Positions 1 to 6,012 of a DNA stretch of 7,570 bases are shown here, one piece after another (within the stretch, counting starts at the first letter, position 1; each line of letters starts with the position of its first letter). Location: NCBI GenBank assembly GCA_016218905.1, contig JACRCS010000748.1:1-7570 (forward strand). Direction: 5' to 3'. Position numbers and translations under genes: made by a program. A model generated the notes under the pieces. It searched no databases, was not told the origin of the DNA, and saw only the letters and a program-made list of their open reading frames with translations. Source of the stretch: Deltaproteobacteria bacterium (GTDB taxonomy: Bacteria > Desulfobacterota_C > Deferrisomatia > Deferrisomatales > JACRMM01).

Positions 1-1
1 G

Positions 2-106
2 GTGAGCAGCGAGCACCAGGAGTCCTGGTGCCGGTTCGCAGGCCTTGGCGTGGGGAGGGTGGACGAGGAGGACGGAGCGGCTCCCGGGAAGCGCGGCGGG
101 GCGTGA
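2..106 (+). CDS. Possible 3' end of an unidentified upstream gene
   Basis: One frame is open from the left edge to a TGA at 104-106 and would encode about 34 residues ending in a Gly/Ala/Lys-rich tail. Thirty of its 34 codons end in G or C, like the real genes here and unlike the other two forward frames over the same bases; this is the main support. The true start, if the gene exists, lies outside the window (a GTG at 2 is unlikely to be it). I recognise no domain. By context it could be the end of a flagellar or chemotaxis gene, but that is a guess. It contains a perfect inverted repeat at 13-31. Confidence 0.4.
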   Translation: MSSEHQESWCRFAGLGVGRVDEEDGAAPGKRGGA

Positions 107-209
107 GCGCTCGGCCGCCGCGGCTGGGCGGATGGCTTCTTCGGTCGGCACCTCGGCGGTTCTACGCGACGCCTTCCCTCGGGTCAAGGGGAGGTGAGTC
201 AAAAAGGTG

Positions 210-237
210 TCAAGTCGCCCGGAGGCACTGCCGATCT
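210..237 (+). promoter_or_regulatory. Putative sigma-28 (FliA) flagellar promoter
   Basis: TCAAGTCG at 210-217 and GCCGATCT at 230-237 are separated by 12 nt. The known FliA/SigD pattern is TAAA or TCAAG near -35 and GCCGATAW near -10, with about 11-12 nt between the 8-mers. The GCCGAT core is perfect and the -35 element matches well. Transcription would start near 244-246, giving a leader of about 80 nt before cheB. FliA control of chemotaxis genes is the usual flagellar late-gene arrangement, so the site fits the operon it precedes. Confidence 0.62.
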
Positions 238-247
238 AGTCTCGGGC

Positions 248-263
248 GGGGACCCGGGTCCCC
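248..263. repeat. Perfect 16-bp palindrome in cheB leader
   Basis: GGGGACCCGGGTCCCC is its own reverse complement. It starts only a few bases after the predicted transcription start of the sigma-28-type promoter, where a bound protein could block initiation or clearance. As RNA it would fold less well because there is no spacer for a loop, so a protein-binding dyad is the more natural reading. In such GC-rich DNA chance palindromes occur, and function is not shown. Confidence 0.4.
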
Positions 264-314
264 CGCGCCCGTTCGAGCAGGAATGCTCCGCCCTTCGTTC
301 CAGTCCCCGCGCGC

Positions 315-320
315 AGGAGG
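315..320 (+). promoter_or_regulatory. Ribosome-binding site deciding the cheB start
   Basis: AGGAGG lies 4 nt before GTG 325. The in-frame ATG at 283 and all starts further upstream have no comparable signal, and GTG 325 puts the start exactly where receiver domains of CheB begin. Confidence 0.75.
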
Positions 321-324
321 AACC

Positions 325-1386
325 GTGGTTCGAGCTCTCGTAGTGGACGACTCCGCCTTCATGCGAAAGGCGCTCTCCAGGATGTTGGAGGGGGATCCGG
401 AGATCCAGGTGGCCGGCACCGCCCGTGACGGGATCGAGGCACTGGAGAAGATCAAGGAGCTCGACCCCGACATCCTCACGATGGACGTCGAGATGCCGCG
501 GATGGACGGACTCGAAGCCCTACAGCGGATCATGACCGTCTCCCCCCGTCCCGTGCTGATGGTGTCGAGCCTGACGGAAGAAGGGGCCGAGGTGACCCTG
601 AAGGCCCTCGACCTGGGCGCAGTCGACTACATCCCGAAGCACCTCGACGGCAACGTGCTCGATATCGTCCACGTGGAGAAGGTGTTGCAGGAGAAGGTGA
701 AGGCCCTCGCGAGGAAGAGGGGCAACGGGCCGCCGCTGCACGCGCCCGGCCTGCGCCCGGCGCCCCCGCTCCCGCCGCGTCCAGCCACCGAGAGGCGGCC
801 GCGAGGGCGGCTCGGGCCGGTACGCTACGTCGCCGTCGGCGCCTCCACCGGCGGTCCGCCGGCCCTCCAGAAGCTCTTTGCCGCTCTGCCGCCCAACTTC
901 GGCGCGCCGCTCGTCGTCGTGCAGCACATGCCGAAGTCCTTCACCGGGCCCTTCGCGAAGCGCTTGAACCAGGTAGGCCCGCTCGCGGTGAAGGAAGCGG
1001 AGACGGGGGATCGGCTCGAGCCGGGGAAGGGCTTCGTCGCCCCGGGCGGAAGCCACCTCTACGTCCGCCGGGAGGGCACCCACCTCGTCCTGAGGGTGAG
1101 CGACGAACCGGCGGACACGCTCCACAAGCCGAGCGTCGACGTGACCTTCCGCTCCCTCTCCGAGACGATCGGCAGCGCGGCCCTGGCGGTCGTCCTCACC
1201 GGGATGGGGTGCGACGGGCTGGAGGGGGTCCGGGCGCTGAAGGCCAAGGGGGCTCCGGCCATCGCCCAGGATGCCCAGAGCTGCGTCGTCTACGGTATGC
1301 CCCGCGCGATCGTTGAAGCCGGCCTCGCCGACGCGGTCCTCTCGGTGGAGGAGATGGTGCCGGTCCTCGAGGGCGCCGTCGGATGA
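325..1386 (+). CDS. cheB: CheB protein-glutamate methylesterase / glutamine deamidase
   Basis: A 353-residue response regulator that hydrolyses glutamyl methyl esters (and deamidates glutamines) on chemoreceptor cytoplasmic domains, providing adaptation once phosphorylated by CheA. The N-terminal receiver domain (about residues 2-120) has the acidic pair D8/D9, phosphoacceptor D54 in LTMDVEMPRMDG, and K105 in DYIPK. A Pro/Arg-rich linker (about 125-165) leads to the methylesterase domain (about 166-350) with the expected Ser-His-Asp triad: S174 in GASTGG, H201 in VVQHMPKSFT and D297 in LTGMGCDG. Length and order are normal for the family. The start is GTG 325, chosen from the AGGAGG and the domain boundary; the frame is open upstream to position 28 but that part looks non-coding. 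It is the first gene of the operon, behind a sigma-28-type promoter. All key residues are intact. Confidence 0.95.
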   Translation: MVRALVVDDSAFMRKALSRMLEGDPEIQVAGTARDGIEALEKIKELDPDILTMDVEMPRMDGLEALQRIMTVSPRPVLMVSSLTEEGAEVTLKALDLGAVDYIPKHLDGNVLDIVHVEKVLQEKVKALARKRGNGPPLHAPGLRPAPPLPPRPATERRPRGRLGPVRYVAVGASTGGPPALQKLFAALPPNFGAPLVVVQHMPKSFTGPFAKRLNQVGPLAVKEAETGDRLEPGKGFVAPGGSHLYVRREGTHLVLRVSDEPADTLHKPSVDVTFRSLSETIGSAALAVVLTGMGCDGLEGVRALKAKGAPAIAQDAQSCVVYGMPRAIVEAGLADAVLSVEEMVPVLEGAVG

Positions 1387-1406
1387 GCGTTGCACCCGAG
1401 TTTCCT

Positions 1407-1447
1407 CCCCGCCGCGGCGTTCGGTTCTTCGAAGGCCCGCGGCGGGG
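1407..1447 (+). repeat. 11-bp perfect inverted repeat (hairpin) between cheB and cheA
   Basis: CCCCGCCGCGG (1407-1417) pairs perfectly with CCGCGGCGGGG (1437-1447). The 19-nt spacer can form a further small stem, TTCG (1420-1423) with CGAA (1430-1433). There is no T-run after the right arm, so it is not a standard intrinsic terminator. It ends 7 nt before the cheA ribosome-binding site, so it could stabilise or mark a processing point in the mRNA, or partly attenuate transcription and so set CheB:CheA ratios. These roles are inference. Confidence 0.6.
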
Positions 1448-1454
1448 GCAGTAA

Positions 1455-1461
1455 GAGGAGG
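1455..1461 (+). promoter_or_regulatory. Ribosome-binding site of cheA
   Basis: GAGGAGG ends 5 nt before ATG 1467. It settles the cheA start within a frame that has no better upstream candidate. Confidence 0.75.
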
Positions 1462-1466
1462 TCCCG

Positions 1467-3686
1467 ATGGAACGTGACCGAGTCGTCCCGGACGTCCAAG
1501 AGCTCCTGCCCGACTACCTGGCGGATGCCCGGGAATGTCTGGAGAGGGTCTCGAGCGTCCTCCTGGCCGTGGACCGGGGTGAGGCCGCCGCCGAGCACGT
1601 GCCCGAGCTCTTCCGGCAGATGCACGTCATCAAGGGCGGTGCCGGGCTCATGGGGTTCTCCGTGGTGGGCGCCGTGGCGCACGCGGCCGAGGACCTCCTC
1701 GGCGCCGCCAAGAGGGGCGAGCTCTCGCTCGGGCCGCGCTCGGCCTCGGCCCTCCTGGAGGCGCACGATGCCCTTCGCGGGCTCCTGGAGGAGCTCGAGA
1801 TGAAGGGGGTGACGTCCCTCGATCCCGGTCGCGTGGTCGCGAGTCTCCGGTCGATCATCACGGAAGGTGAAGCGGCCGCTCCCGAGCCGCCCGCTGCTCC
1901 CGCCGAAGAGGGTCTCCGGGCGGGCCGCACCGACTCGGACGAGGAGGTCCTCCAGGAGTTCTTCCAGGAAGCCCGCGAGCTCATCGACGAGATCGACCAG
2001 GACCTCGTCCTCCTGGAAGAGACGCCGAAGGACAAGGACCTCCTCAACAAGATCTTCCGCGCCGCCCACACCCTCAAAGGCTCGTCGTCCTTTCTGGGGT
2101 TCAAGGAGATCGGCTCGGTCACCCATTCCGTCGAGGACGTGTTCAACAAGCTCCGCAAGGACGAGAGGGTCCTCTCTCCCGATCTCATGGACGTCATCCT
2201 GGAAGCGGTGGACCGCATTCGAAGGCTCCTCGACGCCGCCCGCAACGGTGAGCAGGGTCCTCCCATCGACGACGTCCTCGCGGCGCTCACGGAGGCGATC
2301 GACCGGGGAGGCAGCGCGGAGGCGGCAGCGGCCTCCGCCCCGGACGACGGCGCTCGCGTCCAGACGGCCGAAGAGCGCTCGGAGCGGGTTCTCTCCGACG
2401 CTCCCGCTCCGGGTTCCGCGGCCGACGCGGTCGAGGCGAAGCAGGTCCGCCAGCGGGGCTCACAGGCCGAGCAGACGGTCCGGGTGGACGTGGAGCGGCT
2501 CGACGCGCTGCTCAACCTGGTCGGCGAGCTCGTGCTCGGAAAGAATCGGCTGGCCCGGCTCAAGGGGCAGATGGAGGAGCGCTGGAACGGCGACGAGATG
2601 GTCGAGCAGCTCGCGGAGACCTCCTCGCAGATCGATCTCGTGGCCTCGGACCTCCAACTCGCCGTCATGAAGACGAGGCTCGTCCCCATCGACAAGGTCT
2701 TTCGCAAGTTCCCGAGGATGGTGCGCGACCTCGCGCGGTCCCTGAAGAAGGAGATCCGGCTCGAGATCCAGGGCGAGGGTACCGAGCTCGACAAGTCGGT
2801 CGTCGAGGTCATCGGCGACCCCCTCGTCCACCTCATCCGCAACGCCGCCGATCACGGGATCGAAGCGCCCGCCGACCGGGAGAGGGCCGGAAAACCCCGG
2901 GAGGGACGAATCAGCCTCTCCGCGTGCCACGAGGGCAATCACATCGTCGTCACCGTCGAAGACGACGGAAAGGGCATGGATCCCGAGGCGCTCAAGCGCA
3001 AGGCGATGGAGAAGGGCATCCTCTCCGCCCAGGACGCGGCGGCCATGACCCAACGGGAAGCCCTGAACCTCATCTTCGCCCCGGGCTTCTCCACGGCCGC
3101 CTCGGTGACGAGCGTCAGCGGGCGGGGCGTCGGCATGGACGTCGTGAAGACCAACATCCAGCAGGTCAACGGTGTGGTGGAGCTCGACTCCACCTGCGGC
3201 CAGGGCTCGAAGGTCCAGGTGCGGATCCCGCTCACCCTGGCGATCATCCAGGCCCTCCTCGTCCGGAGCCGCCAGGAGGTGTACGCGGTACCGCTCGTGA
3301 GTGTTGTCGAGACCGTCCGGGTCGGGCCCGGCGACGTCAAGACCGTGGATCGGATGCCGGTCCTGAGGCTTCGAGACGAGGTGATGCCGCTCGTCTACCT
3401 GAACGACCTATTCCGGGTGCCGGAGGAAGAGCTCCCTGAGACGGCCCGGAAATACGTCGTCGTCCTGGGAATCGGCGAGCGCCGCGTCGGGCTCGTCGTC
3501 GAAGGCCTCGTCGGCGAGGAAGAGGTGGTGATCAAGAACCTGGGGACCTATCTCTCGGAGGTTCCCGGCATCGCCGGCGCGACCATCCGAGGCGACGGAC
3601 GCGTGACGTTGATCGTCGACGTCAGCCAGATCCTGGAACTCGCGGCCCGGCACCGCCCGCAGCGGGAAGTCCGGCCCGCCGCTTGA
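1467..3686 (+). CDS. cheA: CheA chemotaxis histidine kinase with two HPt domains
   Basis: A 739-residue cytoplasmic histidine kinase that autophosphorylates in response to chemoreceptors and passes phosphate to CheB and CheY. Domains in order: HPt-1 (about 10-112) with H53 in HVIKGGAGLMGF; HPt-2 (about 158-258) with H201 in HTLKGSSSFLGF; a disordered Ala/Asp/Glu-rich linker (about 262-335); the dimerisation domain (about 337-400, containing LLNLVGELVLGKNRL); the ATP-binding domain (about 405-592) with N box HLIRNAADHG, G1 box EDDGKGMD and G2 region SGRGVGMD; and a C-terminal CheW-like domain (about 597-728) that binds the receptor array. Both HPt histidines and the nucleotide-binding motifs look intact. 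Usual CheA proteins have one HPt and a P2 domain that docks CheY/CheB; here there are two HPts and no recognisable P2. The gene follows cheB by 80 nt, and the regulator starts 19 nt after it. Confidence 0.96.
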   Translation: MERDRVVPDVQELLPDYLADARECLERVSSVLLAVDRGEAAAEHVPELFRQMHVIKGGAGLMGFSVVGAVAHAAEDLLGAAKRGELSLGPRSASALLEAHDALRGLLEELEMKGVTSLDPGRVVASLRSIITEGEAAAPEPPAAPAEEGLRAGRTDSDEEVLQEFFQEARELIDEIDQDLVLLEETPKDKDLLNKIFRAAHTLKGSSSFLGFKEIGSVTHSVEDVFNKLRKDERVLSPDLMDVILEAVDRIRRLLDAARNGEQGPPIDDVLAALTEAIDRGGSAEAAAASAPDDGARVQTAEERSERVLSDAPAPGSAADAVEAKQVRQRGSQAEQTVRVDVERLDALLNLVGELVLGKNRLARLKGQMEERWNGDEMVEQLAETSSQIDLVASDLQLAVMKTRLVPIDKVFRKFPRMVRDLARSLKKEIRLEIQGEGTELDKSVVEVIGDPLVHLIRNAADHGIEAPADRERAGKPREGRISLSACHEGNHIVVTVEDDGKGMDPEALKRKAMEKGILSAQDAAAMTQREALNLIFAPGFSTAASVTSVSGRGVGMDVVKTNIQQVNGVVELDSTCGQGSKVQVRIPLTLAIIQALLVRSRQEVYAVPLVSVVETVRVGPGDVKTVDRMPVLRLRDEVMPLVYLNDLFRVPEEELPETARKYVVVLGIGERRVGLVVEGLVGEEEVVIKNLGTYLSEVPGIAGATIRGDGRVTLIVDVSQILELAARHRPQREVRPAA

Positions 3687-3705
3687 GGACCGTCGAGACG
3701 AGCGC

Positions 3706-4614
3706 ATGGAGATCGACCGGAGGCTAGAGAACGGCTCCGCTGCGACCCACACCTTCATCGCCGTCGCACACCGTATGGTGCGCGTGCGCGAGGCACTGGA
3801 GAAGGCGGCCCGGGCCGACGTCCGAGTGGTGCTCTACGGCGAGCCCGGAGCGGGCAAGGAGCACGCCGTCCGCTACCTCCACCGGCTCGGCGCGGCCCCG
3901 TCGGCTCCCCTCGTGCGGATCGCGCTCCGGACGCCCTTTACCGCATCGAATCTCGCCGACGTCGACTTCGTCGCCTCCCACCGGGGGGGGACCTTCCTCC
4001 TGGAGGGCGTGGACGAGGCGTCGTCCGAGGTCCAGGCCTTCTTGATCGCCGTCCTCGAAGACGGGATTCTCCAGCAGGAGGAGGGGGAGAGCGCGGTCCG
4101 CGTGGTCGCCACCGCCACCCGGGATCTCTTGGGGCTGGCGGAGGCCGGGCACTTCCGGAGGGACCTCTACTACCTCCTGGAGGTCTTCCCCGTGGCCCTG
4201 CCGCCTCTTCGGGAACGACTGGAGGAGGTCCCGGACTACCTGGCCCACTTCCACGCGAGGTACGCCCCCGGTCACCCGCCCCCCGCACCTCCGGCGGAAT
4301 TTCTGTCGGAGAGCTTCGCCTACTCGTGGCCGGGCAACCTGCGCGAGCTCGAGAACCTCGTGGCCGCGTCCGTGGCGGCGACCGGCGGCAGCCGCTGGGA
4401 ACTGCCCCACCGGCTCCCCCGGCAAGGGAGCAGCCCGATTCCGAGCACCTTTCAGACCGCCAAGCGGGACTTCGAGGCCGGCTACATCCGCAAGCTCCTC
4501 CACCTCACCGCCGGTAACATCACCCAGGCGGCGGAGCTCGCAGGCAAGGCCCGGAAGGACTTCTACGCCCTCCTCTCGCGAAACGGCATCGAGCCGAGGC
4601 TATTCCGGCGATGA
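3706..4614 (+). CDS. Degenerate NtrC-like AAA+/Fis-HTH transcription regulator
   Basis: A 302-residue protein resembling the central and DNA-binding parts of sigma-54 activators, without any receiver or sensory domain. The AAA+ domain (about 15-225) keeps Walker A (GEPGAGKE, 45-52), the region FRRDLYYLLEVFPVALPPLRER and the sensor II stretch WPGNLRELEN. The GAFTGA loop that contacts sigma-54 is missing: about 16-20 residues are absent between Walker A and Walker B. The Walker B Asp-Glu pair reads E100-G101, the usual Asn of sensor I reads Thr (ATATRDL), and the second Arg of the arginine-finger segment is L157. The C-terminal Fis-type helix-turn-helix (about 243-298, GNITQAAELAGKARKDFYALL) looks sound. 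I infer a DNA-binding regulator that cannot activate sigma-54 in the usual way and may hydrolyse ATP poorly. The start (ATG 3706) has only a weak ribosome-binding site, and ATG 3775 is an alternative. It lies between cheA and cheR, presumably co-transcribed, so it may regulate flagellar or chemotaxis genes. Its exact target is unknown. Confidence 0.85.
   Translation: MEIDRRLENGSAATHTFIAVAHRMVRVREALEKAARADVRVVLYGEPGAGKEHAVRYLHRLGAAPSAPLVRIALRTPFTASNLADVDFVASHRGGTFLLEGVDEASSEVQAFLIAVLEDGILQQEEGESAVRVVATATRDLLGLAEAGHFRRDLYYLLEVFPVALPPLRERLEEVPDYLAHFHARYAPGHPPPAPPAEFLSESFAYSWPGNLRELENLVAASVAATGGSRWELPHRLPRQGSSPIPSTFQTAKRDFEAGYIRKLLHLTAGNITQAAELAGKARKDFYALLSRNGIEPRLFRR
3983..3990 (+). repeat. G8 homopolymer inside the regulator gene
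   Basis: Eight consecutive G bases encode part of H-R-G-G-T, just before the degenerate Walker B. The frame runs correctly through it to the HTH domain, so no frameshift is present in this copy. Runs this long can slip during replication or be miscalled in sequencing. Confidence 0.7.
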
Positions 4615-4624
4615 GAGCCTCGTC

Positions 4625-4631
4625 GGGGAGG
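4625..4631 (+). promoter_or_regulatory. Ribosome-binding site of the full-length cheR
   Basis: GGGGAGG lies 8 nt before GTG 4640. This strong signal marks the original start of cheR upstream of the in-frame TGA. The downstream candidate start, GTG 4784, has only GGAGGAG about 15 nt away, which is too far for efficient use. Confidence 0.65.
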
Positions 4632-4639
4632 AACGGCGG

Positions 4640-5509
4640 GTGAGCGTCCTCTGGCGGGACCCCATCCTCGGCGCCGTCGCGCTGGAGCTCTACGCCCGCT
4701 ACGGGCTCGTCTTCGAAGGAGGACAGACCCACCTCTTCCGCCGGCGGATGGAGTGACGGGCGGAGGAGCTCGGCCACCCGACCGTGCTCACCTACATCCA
4801 GGCGCTGCAGAACGGAGCGGGTACGACCGAGTACGAGCGGCTGGTCGATCTGCTCACAGTAAACGAGACCTACTTCTTCCGGGAAGAAGAGCACTTCCAA
4901 CTGCTGCTGGGAGAGCTCTGGCCGGAGTGGACCCGCTCCGGAACCGCAACGATCCGCATCTGGAGCGCGGGCTGCTCCACGGGCTGCGAGGCGTACACGT
5001 TGGCGATGTTCCTCAAGGAAAAGGGGCTGGTCGGGCCCGGCAGGCCTTCCGTGGAGATCCTCGCGACGGACGTCAACTCCCGTGTGCTCCAGGAAGGCAG
5101 GGAAGGCCTCTACGCCGACTTCTCCCTGCGCGCGACGACGCCCTACTACCGCCAGAAGTACTTCACCCGCGAACGGCACATGTTCCGCCTCGACCCGGAG
5201 ATCCGGTCGATGGTGACCTTTCGGCGGTGCAACCTGCTGCGGCCGGAGCCCCCGTTGGAGCCCTCGCGCTTCCACGCGATCTTCTGCCGAAACGTTCTGA
5301 TCTACTTCGACGTCGAGGCAAAGAGGCGGGTGGTGGAGAACCTGACCCGCTCGCTCGCTACCGGCGGCGTCCTCCTGGTGGGGCGCTCGGAGTCGCTCTT
5401 CAACGTCCCCGGCGCTCCAGCCCTGGTGAGCCTCGGAGGCATCCTCGTCCACCGGAAGCAAGACGAGGGAACGGCGGTTTCCGGATTCGGCCCGTTCAGG
5501 AACGGGTGA
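4640..5509 (+). CDS. cheR: CheR chemoreceptor methyltransferase, interrupted by in-frame TGA
   Basis: CheR transfers methyl groups from S-adenosylmethionine to glutamates of chemoreceptors, opposing CheB. From GTG 4640 the frame gives 289 codons, the usual CheR length. It is broken at codon 39 by TGA (4754-4756), after FRRRME and before RAEELG, in the basic N-terminal helix that contacts receptor methylation sites in known CheR proteins. After the stop the frame is open to 5509; a restart at GTG 4784 would give 241 residues without the N-terminal domain. Motifs, numbered from 4640: NETYFFRE (75-82), the SAM loop GCSTGCE (111-117, where most CheRs have GEE), ATDVNS, and IFCRNVLIYFD (214-224) with GGVLLVGRSES near the end. 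The TGA position aligns with an Arg in related CheRs, so CGA to TGA is the simplest change. It could be a true nonsense mutation, a base-calling error or a recoded stop. The regulator gene ends 25 nt upstream; cheW starts 26 nt downstream. Confidence 0.85.
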
Positions 5510-5524
5510 CATCCTCTTTAGAAG

Positions 5525-5529
5525 AAGGA
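5525..5529 (+). promoter_or_regulatory. Ribosome-binding site of cheW
   Basis: AAGGA (within AAGAAGGA) lies 6 nt before ATG 5536. It fixes the cheW start even though the same frame stays open back to 4753, where it is only the shadow frame of cheR. Confidence 0.65.
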
Positions 5530-5535
5530 TCCGAC

Positions 5536-6012
5536 ATGAAGAAGACAGATCGAGAAGACGGTATTCTGCAGCTCGTGACCTTCCACGTGGGCGACGAGGA
5601 GTTCGGCGTCGAGATCCTCGACGTCCGGGAGATCAACCGGATGATGGACATCACCCGGGTGCCTCACGCTCCCGAGTTCGTCGAAGGGGTGATCAACCTG
5701 CGGGGTCAGGTCATCCCGGTCGTCGACCTGCGGAAGAGATTCGGCCTGAGCGCCGGCGAGCGCGACAAGAACACGAGAATCGTCGTAGTGGAGCTGGGCG
5801 GTAGCGTGGTAGGGTTCCTCGTCGACTCGGTGAGCGAGGTGCTCCGGGTTTCGCGCGCCGTCGTGGAGCCGCCCCCCTCCATCGTCGGCGGCATCGAGAG
5901 CGACTACATCGACGGCGTGGTGAAGCTGGAAGATCGCCTGCTCATCCTGCTCGATCTCCAGAAGCTCCTCAACGGCGGCGAGACCAGAGAACTGCAAGAG
6001 TTCGGGTCGTGA
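5536..6012 (+). CDS. cheW: CheW receptor-kinase coupling protein
   Basis: A 158-residue single-domain CheW protein that bridges chemoreceptors and the CheW-like domain of CheA in the polar signalling array. The domain covers almost the whole chain (about 9-148): LQLVTFHVGDEEFGVEILDV opens it, followed by the hallmark EGVINLRGQVIPVVDLRKRF (50-69), then GFLVDSVSEVLRV and a closing LEDRLLILLDLQKLL. Length and motif order are standard and nothing is missing. The start ATG 5536 is supported by the ribosome-binding site and by the domain beginning right after it. It follows cheR by 26 nt, and its TGA overlaps the GTG start of cheX, which suggests translational coupling. Confidence 0.96.
   Translation: MKKTDREDGILQLVTFHVGDEEFGVEILDVREINRMMDITRVPHAPEFVEGVINLRGQVIPVVDLRKRFGLSAGERDKNTRIVVVELGGSVVGFLVDSVSEVLRVSRAVVEPPPSIVGGIESDYIDGVVKLEDRLLILLDLQKLLNGGETRELQEFGS

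Larger units (their letters stand above)
107..324 (+). other. Intergenic promoter/leader region before cheB
   Basis: No convincing gene is seen here. The cheB frame is open throughout, but its upstream translation is Arg/Gly/Pro-rich, has no domain and lacks a good start, so I treat it as non-coding. The region holds a sigma-28-type promoter (210-237), a 16-bp palindrome (248-263) and a short stem GAGCA/TGCTC at 275-288 closed by a GGAA loop (a GNRA-type tetraloop). It ends with the cheB ribosome-binding site. Confidence 0.55.

Noticed and set aside
221..240. Sigma-54 promoter around GGCAC
   Set aside because: No GC-containing -12 element lies at the required spacing; the sigma-28 reading explains the same bases better.
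28..324. N-terminal extension of CheB of 99 residues
   Set aside because: The translated extension is Arg/Gly/Pro-rich with no domain, has no good start signal and overlaps a likely promoter; AGGAGG plus GTG 325 fits the receiver-domain boundary.
1407..1447. Intrinsic terminator after cheB
   Set aside because: The stem is strong, but no T-run follows and cheA starts at once downstream, so termination is at most partial.
2847..2854. GCCGATCA inside cheA as a second sigma-28 -10 element
   Set aside because: No matching -35 element lies at the right distance, and the bases encode the conserved N-box Ala-Asp-His.
4754..4780. TGA in cheR as a selenocysteine codon
   Set aside because: The site aligns with Arg rather than a catalytic Cys in CheR proteins. 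A short CGGG/CCCG pairing follows, but it is too weak to call a SECIS element.
4753..5535. Long in-frame extension upstream of cheW
   Set aside because: It lies over cheR in another frame, is Arg/Gly/Pro-rich, and cheW has its own ribosome-binding site and a standard length from ATG 5536.
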